Positions 1-14,500 of a stretch of DNA of 64,000 bases are shown here, one piece after another. Position 1 is the first letter of the stretch. Each line of letters starts with the position of its first letter. The DNA is from Siphonodentalium dalli (lineage: Eukaryota > Mollusca > Scaphopoda > Gadilida > Siphonodentaliidae): the NCBI GenBank assembly GCA_032622095.1, contig CP136064.1:261309863-261373862 (forward strand). Direction: 5' to 3'. A program made the position numbers and the translations under genes. Under the pieces are notes generated by a model, which was not told the origin of the DNA, made no database searches, and saw nothing but the letters and a program-made list of their open reading frames with translations.

Positions 1-528
1 AAAACCGTCACAGTGATTTGTCAAAAATATTCCTAATCGTGTAGTAAGTTCAAATATTTTTGTCCGAATATTATTCTCAGAATATTCTTCAATGCTTTGA
101 CCTTTTCCAATGTTTACTGCCAAGTTTTGATTAATCTATGATATCTCATTGGTAATTCCACTGTATCAGTAATGTTTACATGTGAAATCTCATTATTGGA
201 GAGTTAATAATATTGAAAATAAGATTGTCAATCTATTTCTCATGTACTTGTTGACGACAGTAAATGTTGTTTTACAGACTTTTGTAAAAGTTAAGTTATT
301 TTGCATCAACCCACTTCGAAGTAATACTGTGTCCCTTTAATTGTGACATGTGATCCGATACATGAACAACTGCCGAGGACAGGTCCACATGGGAACAGGA
401 ATGACCCACTATATAGCCTACAGATAGCCTGCAGATAGACACTTGCAATGCAGAAATATCTCAAACCGTTTGAATGCTGAAACATAATAAGCGAGATCAC
501 TGGAGTAGCATTTCATATATGGAGCTTT

Positions 529-570
529 TGAATATTCATGAATTCCATATATGGAATTCATGAATATTCA
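529..570. repeat. 42-bp perfect palindrome
   Basis: Both halves are exact reverse complements without a spacer, centred between 549 and 550 on CATATATG. The flanks repeat CATATATGG. It is probably a small foldback repeat or cruciform-prone site. No gene is seen around it. Confidence 0.85.
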
Positions 571-1059
571 TAATTCAATATATGGTATGCTAGTAGCATA
601 ATGCTACACACCAGAACTTTGACCTGCAGAACTTAAACTGCGCAATGGGGCTGAATGGCAAACTCCAGGCAGAGTTATCTCTCATCGCTCCGCTGAGATA
701 CTACCACTGCCATAATGATGGTGCTTTGCAGACGATAAATCTATTTTTACATATCGTCGCGGAACTGTATTTAGTCACCTATTATCTTGTTTTGACCACC
801 AATTTTTTTTTTAAGTTTGCAATAATGGTTATTCTTTCGGTATTGATAAGAACAATATGAACTGAGCCAGACATAGACAATTTTAATCCTAAAACATAAG
901 AACTAAAAACACGTAAGAATTCCTTACAAATTAATGTCATTATGGTAGTGATATATCGCAGCGATAGCGTAGAGGGCACTGTATGGAGTTTGGCTGAATG
1001 GATCCAATATGGCCGCGACTCAGCTAGTGATCTCGCTTATAGCTTCAACAGGCTCCTGG

Positions 1060-1129
1060 GGAAAATTACTAAAATACCAATATAGACTATACACTGGTAT
1101 AGTCTATATTGATATTTTAGTAATTTTCC
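1060..1129. repeat. Hairpin inverted repeat, 33-bp arms
   Basis: Arms at 1060-1092 and 1097-1129 are reverse complements with one mismatch and a 4-base loop. Pairing continues imperfectly outward (GGCTCCTGGGG against CCACAGAGGCC). It is consistent with a tiny MITE or foldback. No flanking duplication was identified. Confidence 0.8.
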
Positions 1130-1388
1130 ACAGAGGCCCTTGATAGCTTCTGGTCGTCTGTCCTTGACAGAAATCAAACGAAGCGCAAAACGGTAATCAA
1201 AGCTACAATGGTGATCTTGGGGCAGTTTGTTTTATTAATTGATTGGCGTCTGGTGTCGACGGATAGAGACAGACAGGTCGTCATGGGTAATCCTATATTG
1301 TCGACCGATTGTCCCTGTGTAAAAGATAAATGATGTATTAGTAGATTCTCAGTCTTTACATTTCGTCGGCCCTTATATATATCTATGG

Positions 1389-1967
1389 GGATTTCTTGAT
1401 GAAAACAAACTCCTATCCTTTTACCTAGCTGGTTTCATGCGCAATGACTCAACAGTTTTCCAACTTACCGAAATATATGACAATATATGTCGATCACCAG
1501 ACGACCGAAAAGAGGTCCGCGGTGTATATTCTGCGACATAAGTAAAGCGTTCGATAACGTCTGGCACCGTGGCCCCTTGAACAAACTGACGAAAATGGGT
1601 ATAAGAGGAAACTTGTATAACTTAATGAAATCGTATCTTGAATGTAGGCAACAACAAGTTGTCATAAACGGCACACATTCGTTTAATTTTAAGAAATTAT
1701 GTACGACCAATCCAGGCAAATAATTCCAGATATAACTTCAGATTTGAACATATAAGACTACCCTCGAATATTTACTGTGACTATTATATGGATTCTTTCT
1801 TACCAGCTGCAATTACTGAATGGAACAAACTGCCGGAAACTACAAAGGGCAGCACTACAATCGAAGATTTCAAAAAGAAATTCAACAGTGACAATATATG
1901 TCCACCTGCACATTTTTATGTAATATTTTTGCATAATGTTACATTTACGCGGTTAGGCGACATCTGA
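1389..1967 (+). pseudogene. Broken non-LTR (LINE) reverse transcriptase, internally deleted
   Basis: Three reading-frame pieces of a LINE ORF2. The first (about 1389-1525) reads FLDENKLLSFYLAGF and resembles the RT segment before the first catalytic motif. After a frameshift near 1525, the second (to 1723) reads FCDISKAFDNVWHRG, which carries the first catalytic Asp of motif A. The block holding the second catalytic motif is missing. From 1725 a third frame reads SFLPAAITEWNKLP, then FKKKF, and stops at 1965-1967; this is the usual extreme C-terminus of CR1/Jockey-like ORF2. About 190 residues remain of a protein normally near 900-1000. The element is dead. The clade is not resolved; the family assignment is confident. 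Confidence 0.85.
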
Positions 1968-2070
1968 TCGCAGGATCGATCTGCGGCATTGATACCCGAA
2001 ATTATTGTGGGTACCCACACTTGGTCGCTGATAGTGTTTTTGCGAACCACTCTATAGGCTAGATAATTTG
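1968..2070 (+). mobile_element. Probable 3' UTR of the LINE relic
   Basis: It directly follows the ORF2 stop and has self-complementary stretches such as GATCGCAGGATCGATC and GGGTACCCAC. No clear simple-repeat tail is visible, so the 3' limit is approximate. Confidence 0.4.
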
Positions 2071-2487
2071 ATGACTAATTAAACATATATTTTTCTATTG
2101 ATACACGTATTACCCACCGTCAATGGCTGATAACTATGTGTCAAACGAACTACCTAACGTCAAAAAGTGTCTACTATTTATGATAAAATCGGAAATGAGC
2201 CTGAATTTCCATTAAATTGATCGGGATGAGAGCAAGCTATGATCGCTATCCCATCGAGGGAACATTCCGCTTTACGAAATTATCTTTTGAATAGTGGATG
2301 TCACCATTCAACTGGTTGATATATAGATTCATCTGACGGAAGCTATGTTCATTTATCAAAATCGCATGGTTTGGCGATACCTTCGGGTTTGGCGATACCA
2401 TGTACACGGGGTTGATAATAATTACAACCTTTGTGTGTTCTCCATTAGTAGATGTTAATAAAAATACAACATCTCTGTGTATTTCAG

Positions 2488-2579
2488 CATGCTATTCCAA
2501 TTCAATGACCAACGCTTCGGCAACTGCTATGGGTTTCCAAGCGAAGCAATCAAAACTAGCCTTGCTGGTCAACTAAATG
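2488..2579 (+). CDS. DEG/ENaC exon A (Phe-Gly-Asn-Cys-Tyr motif)
   Basis: The acceptor TGTATTTCAG ends at 2487 and the donor is G|GTAAGT at 2580. The exon enters in phase 2 and leaves in phase 1. It encodes 30 residues including NDQRFGNCYGFPSE, the hallmark 'GNCYTF' segment after the first extracellular strand of DEG/ENaC channels, and ends SLAGQLN. The final G joins GG of exon B to make Gly. Earlier exons are not in the window. Confidence 0.85.
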
Positions 2580-5500
2580 GTAAGTTTTATTATCAAAATA
2601 GTGTTGTAGAATGTTGATAATACATTACACTTCTCATTTGAAAGTACATGTCTTGCTAAAGGTTATTTTAATGCTGAGAATGAGAAGTAATGGTGATGCC
2701 TTTCCATTACTTTGCACATTAACGACCCAATCCCTACCAAGGAACGTAAATAAGGATTAACAGTGCTCGTATATTAAAGCGGTAAATCCGGCCATTTATG
2801 GGACCATTTTCTTTTATATACTCAACATATTATATGCAACAAATGAATTAATTTGAGCCATGGATCAGTGCAAAATACACTCACGTGCTCAACGAACGAT
2901 GCAAACAACCGTCATAAATTCATTTCCATTATAATTACAATGTTGTTTGTATTATTCACACGGTAAATGAGTGTATTTTGCACTAAACCATGACTCAAAA
3001 TTCGTTCATTTGTTGCATATATTCTGTTGAGTTTAAAATGAAATGGCCCCACAGATGGTCGGATTAGGGTAGAGTACTCCTTTAAGGTTAAAGATTATTA
3101 TATATAATTTAATAATATAAGTCTTTTCAGTATAGAATAAAAATTATACATGAAAGTATTTAACACATTTATCACCACTTATTTTAATCTTCGGACAAAA
3201 ATGAACATAACACGTGCATGTATATATATAGTGTTAGAACATAACACGTGCATGTATATAGAGTGTTAGAACATAACACGTGCATGTATATATATAGAGT
3301 GTTAGAACATAACACGTGCATGTATATATATATATACAGTGTTAGAACATAACACGTGCATGTATATATATACATGAAGTGTTAGAACATAACACGTGCA
3401 TGTATATATACAGTGTTAGAACATACCACGCGCACGTATATATATACAGCGTGAGGACATAACACTTGCATGTATATATACATTGTTAGAACATTAACAC
3501 GTGCATGTATATATACATTGTTAGAACATTAACACGTGCATGTATATATACATTGTTAGAACATAACACGTGGATGTATATATACAGTGTTAGAACATAA
3601 CACGTGCATGTATATATATACAGTGTTAGAACATAACACGTGCATGTATATATAATCTTCGGAAAAAAATGAACATAACACGTACATGTATATATATAGT
3701 GTTAGAACATAACACGTGCATGTATATAGAGTGTTAGAACATAACACGTACATGTATATATATAGAGTGTTAGAACATAACACGTGCATGTATATATACA
3801 GTGTTAGAACATAACACGTGCATGTATATATATACATGAAGTGTTAGAACATACCACGTGCATGTATATATACAGTGTTAGAACATACCACGCGCACGTA
3901 TATATACAGCGTTAGGACATAACACTTGCATGTATATATACAGTGTTAGAACATTAACACGTGCATATATATATACATTGTTAGAACATAACACGTGGAT
4001 GTATATATACAGTGTTAGAACATAACACGTGCATGTATATATATACAGTGTTAGAACATAACACGTGCATGTATATATACAGTGTTAGAACATTAACACG
4101 TGCATGTATATATATACAGCGTTAGAACATTAACACGTGTATGTATATATACAGTGTTAGAACATTACCACATGCATGTATATATATACATTGTTAGAAC
4201 ATTTCACGTGCATGTATATATACAGTGTTAGAACATAACACGTGCATGTATATATACAGTGTTAGAACATTAACACGTGCATGTATATATACAGTGTTAG
4301 AACATAACACGTGCATGTATATATATACATGAAGTGTTAGAACATAACACGTGCATGTATATATACAGTGTTAGAACATACCACGCGCACGTATATATAC
4401 AGCGTTAGGACATAACACTTGCATGTATATATACATTGTTAGAACATTAACACGTGCATGTATATATACAGTGTTAGAACATTAACACGTGCATGTATAT
4501 ATACATTGTTAGAACATAACACGTGGATGTATATATACAGTGTTAGAACATAACACGTGCATGTATATATATACAGTGTTAGAACATAACACGTGCATGT
4601 ATATATAATCTTCGGAAAAAAATGAACATAACACGTGCATGTATATATATAGTGTTAGAACATAACACGTGCATGTATATAGAGTGTTAGAACATAACAC
4701 GTGCATGTATATATACAGTGTTAGAACATTAACACGTGCATGTATATCTATTATATATTTTTGAAAGATCTGTGTGTGTGTGTGTGTATCTGTCTGTGTG
4801 TGTGTGTGTAATCGATGAACTCAAAAACGACCGACCCGATTTCGATGAAACTTGGTACGTGGGGGTATTTTCGGCCGGGGGTTAACATAGGCCTATTGAT
4901 TTGCCCGTGCGACGTGACCTTGACCTTCAAAACTCATATCTCGGGATCCGCAGTGCTATCACGCCGGATTTAGCACTGCGATGCAGGGAGGATAACTCTA
5001 TATTCATACGTCGACGAACGTTAGCAATTTGCAGGCATGCAATTACGCATCGTGTATTTTTCCCAAAATTATAACATTTACAATATATATTGTCAATTTG
5101 CAGGCTATTAAAAATCGTGCATCTATCCCAAAATATATCATTTATTACAATTTCTGATATATAAATTTTGTTACAGCTAATATTCTTAGGTCGATAGATT
5201 TATGTTTTGTATATTCACACCACGCATAGGCTCAAGCTGTTTACATTTACCCCGCGGGTCTGGAATCTCATCCAAGAATCCATTTAGCTGAAATGATACT
5301 TCGTTGTTGCGAAATGGAATCTACCGGTGGCCCCAAGCCGTCAATGTCAACAACATCGAAATTGTTCAACTTTGACTGCGAGAAAATAATTAGTTAAAAT
5401 TTACCACACAATGCTAATTTATCTTTACGTTGAAGCTTGATAATTAATGAGCGTGTGTATATGAGGCGCGTTTACATACTTTAGTGGAAATCAAATCGGG

Positions 5501-8500
5501 TAAAACTGGCGGATTTTTACGGACGAAATTTGATACATAGGGTATCTCGGTATCCGCTGGGCGATTTCCCGGTATCCGCTTGCCCAATTTCCACCCTGGA
5601 ACAATATTTACCATTTTTCATATTTTCGGCGGCCATTTTGGAAATGTTCTACACCAATTTCATTCCCATTGAAGTAAAACATCCGTCCAATAAAATAAAG
5701 CACATAGTTGTTGACATTCTATATTAACATCCTGTGTGGTTTGTCGTTAAAATGACTATCAAGACCGTCTTGCAAAAAAATCGAAAATTTCACCCCTCTT
5801 TTTCAAATCCTCTTTCTGTATCTATTACTGAACCCTCGTCAATGGCAAATGTCTTAAAATGACGCTATAATATCACGCTTGATGCCTGTCTCAAATACAT
5901 TGCCATTTACTAGGATTAATGGGAAGAAAAATGGAAGATATGGTGAGATATTAATTAAATTTCCTATTTTCGTGCATATGACGTCATTTTTCGGCAGCCA
6001 TTTTGATTTTTTTTCGAAATTATTTGCCGTCATTTTGAAGAAGGACATCATACCAACAAAATGGCATACATTTTGTCTGTGTCTTTTGCTAACAACCGAT
6101 CTATTACAACGATTAAATACAGCAAAATCGTCTTGCAAAAAAAATCGAAAATTTCACCCCTATTTTTCAAATCCTCTTTCTGTATCTATTACTGAACCCT
6201 CGTCAATGGCAAATGTCTTAAAATGACGCTATAATATCACGCTTGATGACTGTCTCAAAAACATTGCCATTTACTAATGATTAATATGAAGAAAAATGGA
6301 AGATATGGTGAAATATTAATTAAATTTCCTATTTTCGTGCATATGACGTCATTTTTCGGCGGCCATTTTGAATTTTTTTTTTAATTATTTGCCGTCATTT
6401 GGAAGAAGGACATCATACCAACAAAATGGCATACATTTTGTCTGTCTTTTGCTAACAACCGATCTATTACAACGATTAAATACATCTGGTCGGAGTTAGA
6501 GGAAATGGCGGCCATCTTGGATTCAAATGGCTCTAGCACCCAGTAGGGCCACCTTTATTTTTCGGTGAATTCCGGATTCTTTATCTGGATACCATAGGGA
6601 ACAATTAAAATAAGGTTATTTGTAATCATCGGGGGGGGGGGTGCAGGTGGACCTTATTGGCTCCCCGACTACTAGTCAAATATATATTTTGAAGACCTCT
6701 GTCTGTTTGTTTGTCTGTTTGTCTGTTTGTCATTTATACAAATCTACGATTCTCGACCGATCTGGACGAAACTTGGTACGTGCGTGTAGTTTGACCAGGC
6801 GATGGACGTTGTCGTATTGGCGAGCCCGTGTGGCGCTCGCTTCGCGCATGCGCAGACGAGATCTCGGAAACGGGTGGAGCTATCGACTTGAAATTTGCTA
6901 TGTGAATGTATCTTGCCCCGGATACGAATTTTATCGGGTCGCCGAGCCCGTGCAACGCCAGCTTCGCGCATGCGCAGACGATATATCGGAAACGGGTGGA
7001 GCTATCGACTTGAAATTTGGTATGTGAATGTATCTTGCCCCGGATACGAATTTTATCGGGTCTCCGAGCCCGTGCGACGCCAGATTCGCGCATGCGCAGA
7101 CGAGATCTCGGAAACGGGTGGAGCTATCGACTTGAAATTTGCTATGTGAATGTATCTTGCCCCGGATACGAATTTTATCGGGTCGCCGAGTCCGTGCGAC
7201 GCCAGCTTCGCGCATGCGCAGACGAGCTCTCGGAAACGGGTGGAGCTATCGACTTGAAATTTGGTATGTTAATGTATCTTGCCCCGGATACGAATTTTAT
7301 CGGTCGCCGAGCCCGTGCGACGCCAGCTTCGCGCATGCGCAGACGAGATCTCGGAAACGGGTGGGGCTGTCGACTTGAAATTTGGTATGTGAATGTATCT
7401 TGCCCCGGGTACGAATTTTATCGGGTCGCCGAGCCCATGCGACGCCAGCTTCGTGCATGCGCAGACCAGATCTCGGAAACGGGTGGAGCTATCGACTTGA
7501 AATTTGGTTTTTGAATAGCCCGGACAAAGTCGGGCTCATCGGCTAGTAGTATATATATGCGTGGACTATTCTCTTTCTCGTGTGTATATTTGCAACATAT
7601 ACTGCATACATGTACATGGCATATACATGTGGATATATCAGCCGTGGTCAACTCAAGGTGAAAATAGTTTGTGAAACTAACTATCAAACAAGCATTTAAA
7701 AAGCCCGTGCGACGCCAGATTCGCGCATGCGCAGACCAGATCTCGGAAACGGGTGGAGCTATCGACTTGAAATTTGGTTTTTGAATAGCCCGGACAACGT
7801 CGGGCTCATCGGCTAGTCTATTATATATTTTGGAAGATCTGTATGTGTGTCTGTGTGTCTGTGTGTTCGCGATGAACTCGAAAACGGCCGACCCGATTTC
7901 GATGAAACTTGGTATGTGGGGGTATTTTCGGCCGGGGGTGGCATAGGCATATTGATTTTCAGATCCGAGGTCAACTTTTCACGTGCCGAGGTCAAATCTG
8001 TTTTTACGCTGTGTTACGGGACTTTCATTTTAGTTCTGTGCTTACAAATCGATTCGAAACAGCGCGAATAATAAAATGCCAGTCATAATAATGACACTGT
8101 GAGAATCTTTCGTGTTTCCTCTTTCCAACGATATATAATGCGTATGTATCCGTTTTAGTTATCTGCCTCAAGTATCAAGAAGAAGTGGTACTATCTTCCA
8201 TCAGGATAAAAACAATGCGTAACTTATATGACGTCGTTAGAGGTCATAACGTTAGATCACGTTAACGGTTAACCGGCCGATGCATTTGACTGTTTCAGAC
8301 ATCTTGGCGATATCTCGGGCACCGATGGTAATTTATCTTTACGTTGAAACTTGATAATTAATGAGCGTGTGTATATGAGGCGCGTTTATATACTTGAGTG
8401 GAAATCAAATCGGGTTAAAAGGTCAAATCGGGTAAAACCGGATGGATTTCGACGGGTACTTTTGTCGGGTACTTTTGTTCGGGCAGTGTTTTGGACGGGT

Positions 8501-11500
8501 CAAATCGTGACCCCACTTGACCTTGGCCTTCAAAATAGACAATTCAAGGTCAAACCCCGGACGAAGTCGGGTCACCTTCTAGTATAAATATATATATATA
8601 TATATACATTGTTAGAACATTTCACGTGCATGTATATATATACAGTGGTAGAACATATCCATTCTCAAATGGTACAAAGTTCCGGAAAATTTCTGCCGGT
8701 ATATACAGGGGGGGGGGGGTGAAAAAAAAATTCCGGCACGTATGCCGGGGTGGGTGTGTGGTCAAAGCCACCAACAAGCAATTTTTTCCGCAACTAAAAA
8801 AAAAATCCTGCTTGTTTTTTAGTGTTTTGGCAATGAGTTGGGCTTCAAAACCACTTTGGATGAGAGAAATAATGTAATTCTAACTGTAAACTGACTGCAG
8901 GCAGTTATCGTGTTGTATTTTGTTGCAAATTTTGAAATCCAAGATGGCCGCTGGCAGCCATGTTTTTTTGGCCGAATGACCTCAAAATGACTCATTCCTA
9001 TTTACATGTCCATGTTAACATCCATGATAAATAGTATGCACAGAAATTCATATACAGCTGTTTACAGTGAATTTCCCCCGCAAATCTCTGTTTTAGTGTT
9101 AAAAGGGGGGTGGGTGTAAAAAAATGGTCGGAAAAAACTGCCGAAAACTAAAAAAATATTTGGCGGTGGGGGTGGGTGGGTACAACAAATTATCGAAAGG
9201 GAAAAAATGCCATACGTGACTGAAATTTTTTTCCGACCCCCCCCCCCCCTGGCATATAGTCCCGTAAAGTTAAAGGTACTCAATCCGATTCGATGGTCCC
9301 CATATCATCCGATACCAACAACAACAACATTTTTTGAAATGCCGCTTCAGTTATCAGAATCGATTAATTGGCCAAAAATAATGCTAACCATAGTCAACTA
9401 TAGTATACAATTGCCCAAAACCTGTTATTTATCAACGTTTTGCTCAACGAATTTTTGCCAGTAAAACTGTTGTCAAATATCTGACACAAAAAAGCCACTG
9501 AATTTTAGAGTTATCGATCTTCATCCGCTATCTGGTCAGATAGGTTCTTCTCGTCGACAGTTTACTGGGCCACCTAAAATTATAATAATAGATTTCAAAC
9601 ATCGATATCTGATCACTCCTAGCTTTGAAGTATGGGTTCCTCGAATCAAATTAAATATTTTTTACCCCCGAAGCCAAAGAAATAGTAATTTAGGGGTGCT
9701 TAATCGGATTGAGTACCTTTAAGGAACATTGTACCATAAGTCTGTATACGCTAATACCCCGTGCATGTGGCTTTATTCATCATTGTTTTATAGCCATAAA
9801 TTTGTGGAGCAATTTTCAGGGTCTTTTATTGTTCCGTTTAAAACGTAAATTTTCTAACAGTGCATATAATAGTTAGGGAGCCCGCATATGTTCTATTTAC
9901 ACTTTTGCGTACAAAAGGTTTGACCCCCTAAAGTTGGTACCAATAATGGAACATTCTGAAAAACCGATTTCTTAAGTTGCGCATTCCTGGGGTTTAGGGG
10001 CCGCTGAACCCCAAAAAGTGCCAAAAATCACTTCTATTTACACTTCCGCGTACATCGATGAATTTTGGTTTGATGATACTCCTAAGTGTACTGATTAAGA
10101 AAACACAACTTAAGAAAGGGATTTTCCTGGGGTTTTCAGGGGGGGGGGGGGGGGTCGGAAAAAAATTTCAGGCACGTATGGCATTTTTTCCATTTCGATC
10201 ATTTTTTGTACCCACCCACCCCCACCGCCAAATTTTTTTCCGTTTTCGGCAGTTTTTTCCGACCATTTTTTGACACCCACCCCCCCTTTTAACACTAAAA
10301 CAGAGATTTGCGGGGGGAAATTCACTGTAAACAGCTGTATATGAATTTCTGTGCATACTATTTATCATGGATGTTAACATGGACATGTAAATAGGAATGA
10401 GCAATTTTGAGGTCATTCGGCCAAAAAAACATGGCTGCCAGCGGCCATCTTGGATTTCAAAATTTGCAACAAAATACAACACGATAACTGCCTGCAGTCA
10501 GTTTACCAGTTAGAATTACATTATTTCTCTCATTCAAACTGATTCAAAGTGGTTTTGAAGCCCAACTCATTGCCAAAACACTAAAAACAAGCAGGATTTT
10601 TTTTTTTTTAGTTGCGGAAAAAATTGCTTGTTGGTGGCTTTGACCACCCACCCACCCCGGCATACGTGCCGGAAGAAATTTTTTCACCCCCCCCCCTGGG
10701 GTTTTCAGATAAGAAAGGGGGTCCCATGCTGAACCCCAAAACGTGATTTTTCACTTTTTGTTATACTTTCGCGTACATCCATAATTTTTGGTCTCAAAGT
10801 ACTTTCATATATACTAATTATAAAAACACAACTTAAGAAGCAACTTTTCCTGGGGTTTTAAGATAAGAAGGGGGTCATCGGGTCACCCCTCAAAACGTAA
10901 AAAAATCACTTTTATTTACATGATTGTATTCGTCCAACGTGTGTGTATGTGCGTACACCCCTTGAACGTTGCACTGTTACAAACAACACATCCCTAAATC
11001 GATACGATCAACTTAAGAAATATATATTCATGTCATTTTCTGATAAGAACGAGACTTGTTACCCCCCCCCCCCCCCGCCCACAACACCCGATCCATTTTC
11101 TAGAACTATAAGTGAGCCAGTTTTATGAAAATTATAGCGGGGAAAATCTAGTAAAATGTATACAAATGTATATATTTTCGTGAGGCTAAGACATAATGAC
11201 ACTTTTTTGGGCCAAAATTGAAACTCACCATCCAAAATGGCCGCCAAAATGGCCGCCGGAAGTTGAAAATGACATTTGTTCACAAATATCTTCTAGATCA
11301 ATTCATGCTGTTTGGAACTGGTTGAGTAATGCAACTTTATTTTGTGTTTTGTATATTAACTGATCATTGGAGCAATTAAATATGCAATTATTGGGGTCCT
11401 AACCCCTTCCGATCCCTCAAAAATTCGATTGTACAGAACGCAGTACAAAATTAAAAAAAAATCACAATTGGGATTCTAGTCATATTTCAACAAGAAATGA

Positions 11501-14500
11501 AAAGAACATTGTAATGTAAGTGAGGCATATCATTACCTATGAATATTCCAAATCTCAGGAACCATAAATCTTACTTTGGCTCAAAATGGCTGCGAAAATG
11601 GCCGCCAAAATATGGAAAATGGTAACTATTGCCCCAGGGTGTCCTGCAATCGCTTACAAGTTGTGGTTGATGTACACAATTTGCTAATCTGTTTTCTATA
11701 CATTGCATACTAACATGTCTGATGCACCATGGATCAGTTTTACTATTGTCACCACTGACATCACCAGAAATATTGGATTTTTCTCTCACAAACTTTACAT
11801 AAATATCGGCAAAAATTCACTTTTCAGGGTTCGACCATTTGTTCAAGTAAAATGTAACTATCTATGTATTGAAAGGTGTTTATTGTTTTGGTCTATCTTA
11901 AATGTGTCACACTACGGTGTTTATAGACTAAATTGCTCAAGATGGCTTCCAAAATGGCAACCAAATTTGTAAAAACTTAAAAGTTAACATATCCCGAACA
12001 TTATTCTCTGCATTATCCGAAAAGGGTGGCAAATTGTGACTCACTTGGTTACTGTACGTGTTAGTTACAATGTAATTAACTAACAACTACGATCTATTAT
12101 GTTTGTCCCAGTTCCGTATGGAGCATGACAAATTCATTTTAAAGTTGCAGTATCGAATTTTGCGGAGAACCTCTTTTGTGATTCTGGCCATATTATTGAA
12201 AGGGAATGGGCAGAACTTTGAGACGGAACTGAGATGAACCATGATATGTGAGTATTCTGGCCCATTATGATAAAAAATTATCAACTGGATACAGGGTGGA
12301 AGCCAAGATGGCAGCCAGGGAGTTTAATACTCTATGATCATAGATGAGGATAATAGGTATACACGGAGTTATTGTATGGTCATGAATGATGTGCGGATAT
12401 AAAGGGAGTGCCCTGTTGGTAACGGTGGGACGTATATGTATATATGTTGTGGATGTGTTATCATTGGTGGTATATGGGGAGTAGATTTATTATCATGGAT
12501 GGCGTGTATGAGTATGTCAAGTATGGAACTTATGAGTGGTCGTATGTGCGGATATTGGTATATCTGGAAGGGATATCACCATTGGTGATGTGCATATGTA
12601 TACCTGGATTGACTCTAAGGGCATGTGTATGGCGAATATGTATGCATGTAGTGGCTGTATGGTCCATGGTGAGGTGAATATGTATACAATGAGTGACTGT
12701 ATGATCGTGAATATGTATTCATAGAGTGATTATATGGTCATGTGTCGGGTGTAGGTGTATACCTGGTGTTCATGCATGGTGACTCGTGGCTGTATCGTCA
12801 TTTGTGGTATGTACGGGTATAACCAAGTATGGCTGTATGCTCAGGTGTACTAGTACGTGTACGTGTATAAAGTGGGTGACTGTGTTGTCATTTGTGTGGT
12901 GTTTATGTACATATGTAGTGACTGGGGTAATGGGTGGGTTGTACATGTGTACCTTGGGCGGCTATCGCTTTCCACAATAACTCAAGGATATGTTAATCAA
13001 TAGAGATGTCATGTCATATCGTGGAAAGCGATAGCCACCCATTATCACACAGTCATTACATATATACATAAACACCACAGACATAACAATATAGTGACCC
13101 ACTGTATACATGTACACCTGACCCATGACCACGGATGACCATACAGTCACGCGTCACAATGCAGGCACACCGGGTATACTCCTAAACATGACCCATAACC
13201 ATATAGTCACTCCTTGTATACCCATTCATCTCACCATTGGCCATAAGGTCATCATCCCTGTATACATATTCTCCAAACGCATGGTCAAATATACAATCAA
13301 TATATACATCAACACCACAACAATGACCATAAAGTCACTCCGGTATACATATGCACATCACCAATGGCCATATAGCCACTCTCTCCATACACATACCCTC
13401 CACCCATGTTACCTGGTATACTCCTTCACCTGACCTATGGCCATATAGTCACCCCGTGTGTATCTATTCAAAACATTCATTCACGATCATGGTCAATCCT
13501 TGTATACATATTCACTTCAGCATTGGCCATGTCAATCCCCGTATCCCTATGTGTCACACCATAGCCGAATAGCCACTCAAAATATACTAATAGTCACTCC
13601 ATGTATGCATATGCACCTCATCCATGGCCATATAGCCACTCGCTATATACACATATCCCCCGCCCATGACAATAAAGCAACATGTGTGTACTGGTATAAC
13701 CTACACATGACGATACCGACACGAGTCACCAAACAGGAACACCAGGTACATGTATACTCATACGCCTGTCACCCCCTGTATAGATGTTCATTACATTTAT
13801 GATCATACAGTCACTACGTGTATACCTACATGTAATCATTTCACCATTAACCACACGGTCACTACCTGTATACCTATTCGACACTCATAGTCATATAACC
13901 ACTCGATATACATATGCAGCCCACCCTAGACCATAAATTCACTCCAGGTATACATGTAAACCTCACTAATGGCCATTCAGCCCTTCCATATATACAAAAA
14001 ACCCGCACATACTGTATAATCATACACGCCATCCATGATAATACAGCTAAGCCGTATACACCCACCAATGATAATACATCCACTCGATATATAAATATAC
14101 ATCCCACCGATACCACAAGGACACTCTCTATGTACCCACACGCTCGATAATGTCCACTCCACTCGATAAACTCCAGGTATTCATATTCAATCATGACCGT
14201 ACAGTCATTCCATGTATACCTATACACATTACCCGTAACCATAAAATCACTACCTATTTATCCACACACCCATCCATGATCATACATACAACGCATGTAC
14301 ATCCCGCCCATGACCTTACAGTCAATCCATATATACATAATCAACACATAGATGACCATGTAGCTATATCCATACACCACACAAATGACCATACAGACAC
14401 ACCGGGTGCACCCGTACTGGATATACACAATCATACACCATACAGTCACTCCATGCATACCGATTCACCTCACGTCTGACCATGACCTCTCCCTGTATAC

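Larger units (their letters stand above)
1..1388. other. No gene recognised; two snapback repeats only
   Basis: AT-rich sequence. I searched it for the upstream DEG/ENaC exons (TM1 and the post-TM1 segment) and found no convincing acceptor-exon-donor unit. The only structures seen are the palindrome at 529-570 and the inverted repeat at 1060-1129. Confidence 0.5.

Noticed and set aside
5854-6226. 94- and 115-codon ORFs
   Set aside because: They lie in the ~360-bp tandem duplication inside Helitron-like DNA, on opposite strands, without recognisable domains.
6641-7514. Overlapping 75-165-codon ORFs on both strands
   Set aside because: They follow the 122-bp repeat; frames rotate from unit to unit because the period is not a multiple of three.
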